16,592 nucleotides of DNA, taken from positions 1-16,592 of the forward strand of contig CAYRYO010000038.1 of assembly GCA_964428475.1 (NCBI GenBank). Direction: 5' to 3'. This document shows positions 15,287-16,592 of the stretch, in pieces. A model generated the notes under the pieces. That model searched no databases. It saw only the letters and a program-made list of their open reading frames with translations, and was not told the origin of the DNA. The DNA comes from JARICQ01 sp964428475 (GTDB lineage Bacteria > Bacillota > Clostridia > Tissierellales > Tissierellaceae). Each line of letters starts with the position of its first letter. Position 1 is the first letter of the stretch. The translations under genes and the position numbers were made by a program.

Positions 15287-15970
15287 ATGAATTTAATTTA
15301 TAAAGGAAAAACAAAAGATGTCTACAAATTAGAAGATGGAAATTATCTTTTGAAGTTTAAAGATGATGTAACAGGAGAGGACGGTGTATTTGACCCAGGT
15401 GCAAATACGGTGGGACTACAGATAGAAGGGGCTGGGAAAGCTGGACTTAGACTTACAAAGTTTTTCTTTGAAAAGTTAAATGAAAAGGGAATTCCTACTC
15501 ATTATATAGATTGTGATATAGATGATAGTACAATGACAGTACTAGCTGCTAAGATGTTTGGAAAAGGAGTAGAAGTGATCTGCAGATATAGGGCAGTTGG
15601 AAGCTTTCTAAGAAGATATGGCATGTATGCTAAAGAAGGGCAAGAACTAGATGCATATGTAGAAGTGACTCTTAAAGATGATGACAAGGGAGATCCTCTT
15701 ATCACAAATGAAGCTTTAGATATGCTTGGTATAATGACTAAAGAAGAATACAAGGTATTAGAGAGCTTAAGCAAAGAGATAGGTGGTCTAGTAAAAGAAG
15801 AACTAGATAAAAAAGGAATGGAACTTTACGATATTAAATTTGAATTTGGAAGAGTAGGAGAAGATTCTCATATAGCCCTAATAGATGAAATATCTGGAGG
15901 AAATATGAGAGCCTACAAAGACGGAAAATATATAGAGCCATTAAAGCTTGAAAGATTGATGCTAGAGTAG
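15287..15970 (+). CDS. Diverged SAICAR synthetase-like protein (PurC family)
   Basis: This is a cytoplasmic protein of 227 residues, slightly short of the usual 235-245 for SAICAR synthetase, which ligates aspartate to CAIR in purine synthesis. GGAGGAG precedes ATG by about seven bases. Family features kept: YKGKTKDVYKLEDG nucleotide loop, LLKFKDDVTGEDG, FFFEKLNEKGIPTHY, the CRYRAVGSFLRRYG variant of the AAGS motif, DDKGDPLI, and YDIKFEFGR. Oddities: the usual DE-x-SPD-x-x-R-x-W motif near the C terminus reads DEISGGNMRAY, losing the Pro-Asp and the Trp, and an insertion, FDPGANTVGLQIEG, replaces the normal GKG region. The gene is alone with its own promoter, away from any other pur gene. It may be a clostridial PurC variant or a paralogue with another substrate. 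Family membership is firm; activity is not. Confidence 0.82.
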   Translation: MNLIYKGKTKDVYKLEDGNYLLKFKDDVTGEDGVFDPGANTVGLQIEGAGKAGLRLTKFFFEKLNEKGIPTHYIDCDIDDSTMTVLAAKMFGKGVEVICRYRAVGSFLRRYGMYAKEGQELDAYVEVTLKDDDKGDPLITNEALDMLGIMTKEEYKVLESLSKEIGGLVKEELDKKGMELYDIKFEFGRVGEDSHIALIDEISGGNMRAYKDGKYIEPLKLERLMLE

Positions 15971-16032
15971 GGACACGGGGCAGCTAGACTGTCACGAATT
16001 TCCCTGCCAAGTTCACATGAGTATTCTACTCA
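15968..16032. other. Short GC-richer stretch with small hairpins after the purC-like gene
   Basis: Just after the stop codon the sequence GGGACACGGGGCAG begins a patch that is clearly richer in G and C than its surroundings. It ends in TTTCCCTGCC and is followed by a perfect 6-base hairpin, TGAGTA-TTC-TACTCA (16018-16032). The GGGACACGGGG word resembles the G-rich ends of REP-type palindromes known from clostridial genomes, but only one weak copy is present and I cannot classify it. Confidence 0.25.
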
Positions 16033-16050
16033 GAGTAAAAATATAGGGTC

Positions 16051-16092
16051 AGTAATTAAAAAACAGCTATCTTTGGTGGATGATAGCTGTTT
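16051..16092 (-). terminator. Terminator of the double-glycine peptide gene
   Basis: AAACAGCTATC (16061-16071) and GATAGCTGTTT (16082-16092) form a perfect 11-base stem with a 10-base loop. On the - strand the stem is followed by TTTTTTAATT, a good T-run. It lies 18 bases past the stop codon of the peptide gene. On the + strand the T-run is weak, although the stem may still help end purC-like transcripts. Confidence 0.82.
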
Positions 16093-16109
16093 AACATACC
16101 ATTAAAATT

Positions 16110-16391
16110 TTACTTCCGTTTATCATACATACAATAAAGTCTCATTCTAGTAGCTATACTAGAGTTATCTCTATGGGAGTAGTAACATTCTTTACACATA
16201 GGTTTACAATCACGACGAGCATACATGTTAGGTTCAAAATTACTGCATGAATGCATTTCTGTGACAACTTTCTTGTTGTTGTGGTAACACGTTCCTCCTG
16301 CTATATTATCAAGCTCTTCATCGCTCAAACTACCTGTTTTGGGGTTGAGCTGATCGAAGTATCCTACTGCTTCTTCTTCTGTAAATTCCAT
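16110..16391 (-). CDS. Cysteine-rich bacteriocin-like peptide precursor with double-glycine leader
   Basis: This gene encodes 93 residues. The leader, residues 1-33, ends in LSDEELDNIAGG, which matches the class II bacteriocin consensus LSxxELxxIxGG at every fixed position. Cleavage after Gly33 by a peptidase-containing ABC exporter or a similar enzyme would release a 60-residue basic core. That core has six cysteines (35, 49, 62, 66, 69, 87), including CKPMCKEC, and several His and Tyr residues. AAGGGA (16401-16406) lies nine bases before the ATG, and a TATAAA-like -10 (16422-16427) is upstream with no good -35. The core matches no bacteriocin I know. It could be a disulfide-bonded bacteriocin, a precursor for a modified peptide, or a secreted metal-binding peptide. 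No modification, immunity or export gene is in the window. The leader is convincing; antimicrobial function is inference. Confidence 0.82.
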   Translation of the reverse strand: MEFTEEEAVGYFDQLNPKTGSLSDEELDNIAGGTCYHNNKKVVTEMHSCSNFEPNMYARRDCKPMCKECYYSHRDNSSIATRMRLYCMYDKRK

Positions 16392-16481
16392 TACGATTCA
16401 TCCCTTTTCCATATTTACTTATTTATACACCAGTATCTAGGATTAATTAGATAGATTATTAAAATTTCTTTAAAAAATATA

Positions 16482-16520
16482 GTAAAGCTGCTTTACACAG
16501 AACGTTTGTTTTGGTATAAT
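16482..16520 (+). promoter_or_regulatory. Strong outward promoter with overlapping 15-base palindrome
   Basis: TTTACA (16492-16497) and TATAAT (16515-16520) are 17 bases apart. The -35 box is overlapped by the perfect palindrome GTAAAGCTGCTTTAC (16482-16496), a good position for a repressor site. The transcript would begin near 16527 and run out of the window. It lies divergent from the bacteriocin-like gene. Confidence 0.65.
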
Positions 16521-16532
16521 GATACTAATATA

Positions 16533-16592
16533 AGGGGCGGTAGTGTTAACTAGAGTATGAAAAACTAAATTAAAAAAATTAACACTAAAATT
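16533..16592 (+). promoter_or_regulatory. Leader region at the window edge with inverted repeat
   Basis: AAGGGGCGG (16532-16540) looks like a ribosome site, but the codons after it (GTG TTA ACT AGA GTA TGA) stop after five. TAGTGTTAA (16541-16549) and TTAACACTA (16579-16587) form a 9-base inverted repeat with a 29-base loop that would sequester the end of this site. It may be a leader peptide or a structured 5' region of a gene beyond the window. The sequence ends here, so the call is tentative. Confidence 0.3.

Noticed and set aside
16110..16391. CKPMCKEC (CX3CX2C) in the small peptide as a radical SAM cluster motif
   Set aside because: The spacing matches, but the protein is 93 residues with a secretion leader and cannot hold a radical SAM barrel; the Cys more likely form disulfides, bind metal or are modified.

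Overview
The window is AT-rich with strong purine-rich ribosome binding sites, several TTG/GTG starts, many AGA/ATA codons and A/T-flanked intrinsic terminators. This is typical of a low-GC anaerobic Firmicute. I would place it in the Clostridia/Tissierellia from gene content and style, but no gene here fixes a genus. It looks like ordinary chromosome with one accessory-looking gene near the right edge. No rRNA, tRNA, CRISPR array or insertion sequence was seen, and no gene-free stretch exceeds about 260 bases.

Left part (1-5600, + strand): a monocistronic chemoreceptor with an odd acidic, internally duplicated N-terminal tail is followed by a terminator and then a phnD-phnC-phnE operon. That operon encodes a lipoprotein, an ATPase and a two-domain permease for phosphonate, phosphite or a similar oxyanion. 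phnE is interrupted by a run of 100 N. The 55 bases on each side of the N run are identical, and collapsing them restores one 525-codon gene, so the gap is almost certainly an assembly artefact. A long bidirectional terminator separates phnE from a convergent ABC-F ATPase gene (5608-7200, - strand).

Middle (7386-11941, + strand): a strong promoter drives padR-lytS-lytR, a PadR repressor plus a LytS/LytTR two-component system. A CstA-family transporter gene follows. The pairing of LytS/LytTR with CstA resembles the BtsS/BtsR-BtsT pyruvate-sensing and uptake system of Escherichia coli, so a pyruvate or peptide nutrient response is the likeliest role. A bidirectional terminator then faces a 35-residue membrane peptide gene on the - strand.

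Right part (12150-16592): an NSS-family sodium symporter and a MATE efflux protein lie on the - strand, each with its own terminator. A diverged, stand-alone PurC-like protein follows on the + strand. Near the edge a 93-residue - strand gene encodes a cysteine-rich peptide with a textbook double-glycine bacteriocin leader (LSDEELDNIAGG). Divergent from it, a strong + strand promoter overlapped by a perfect 15-base palindrome fires out of the window. This right edge is the most likely entry to a peptide biosynthesis or export locus whose other genes lie outside the window.
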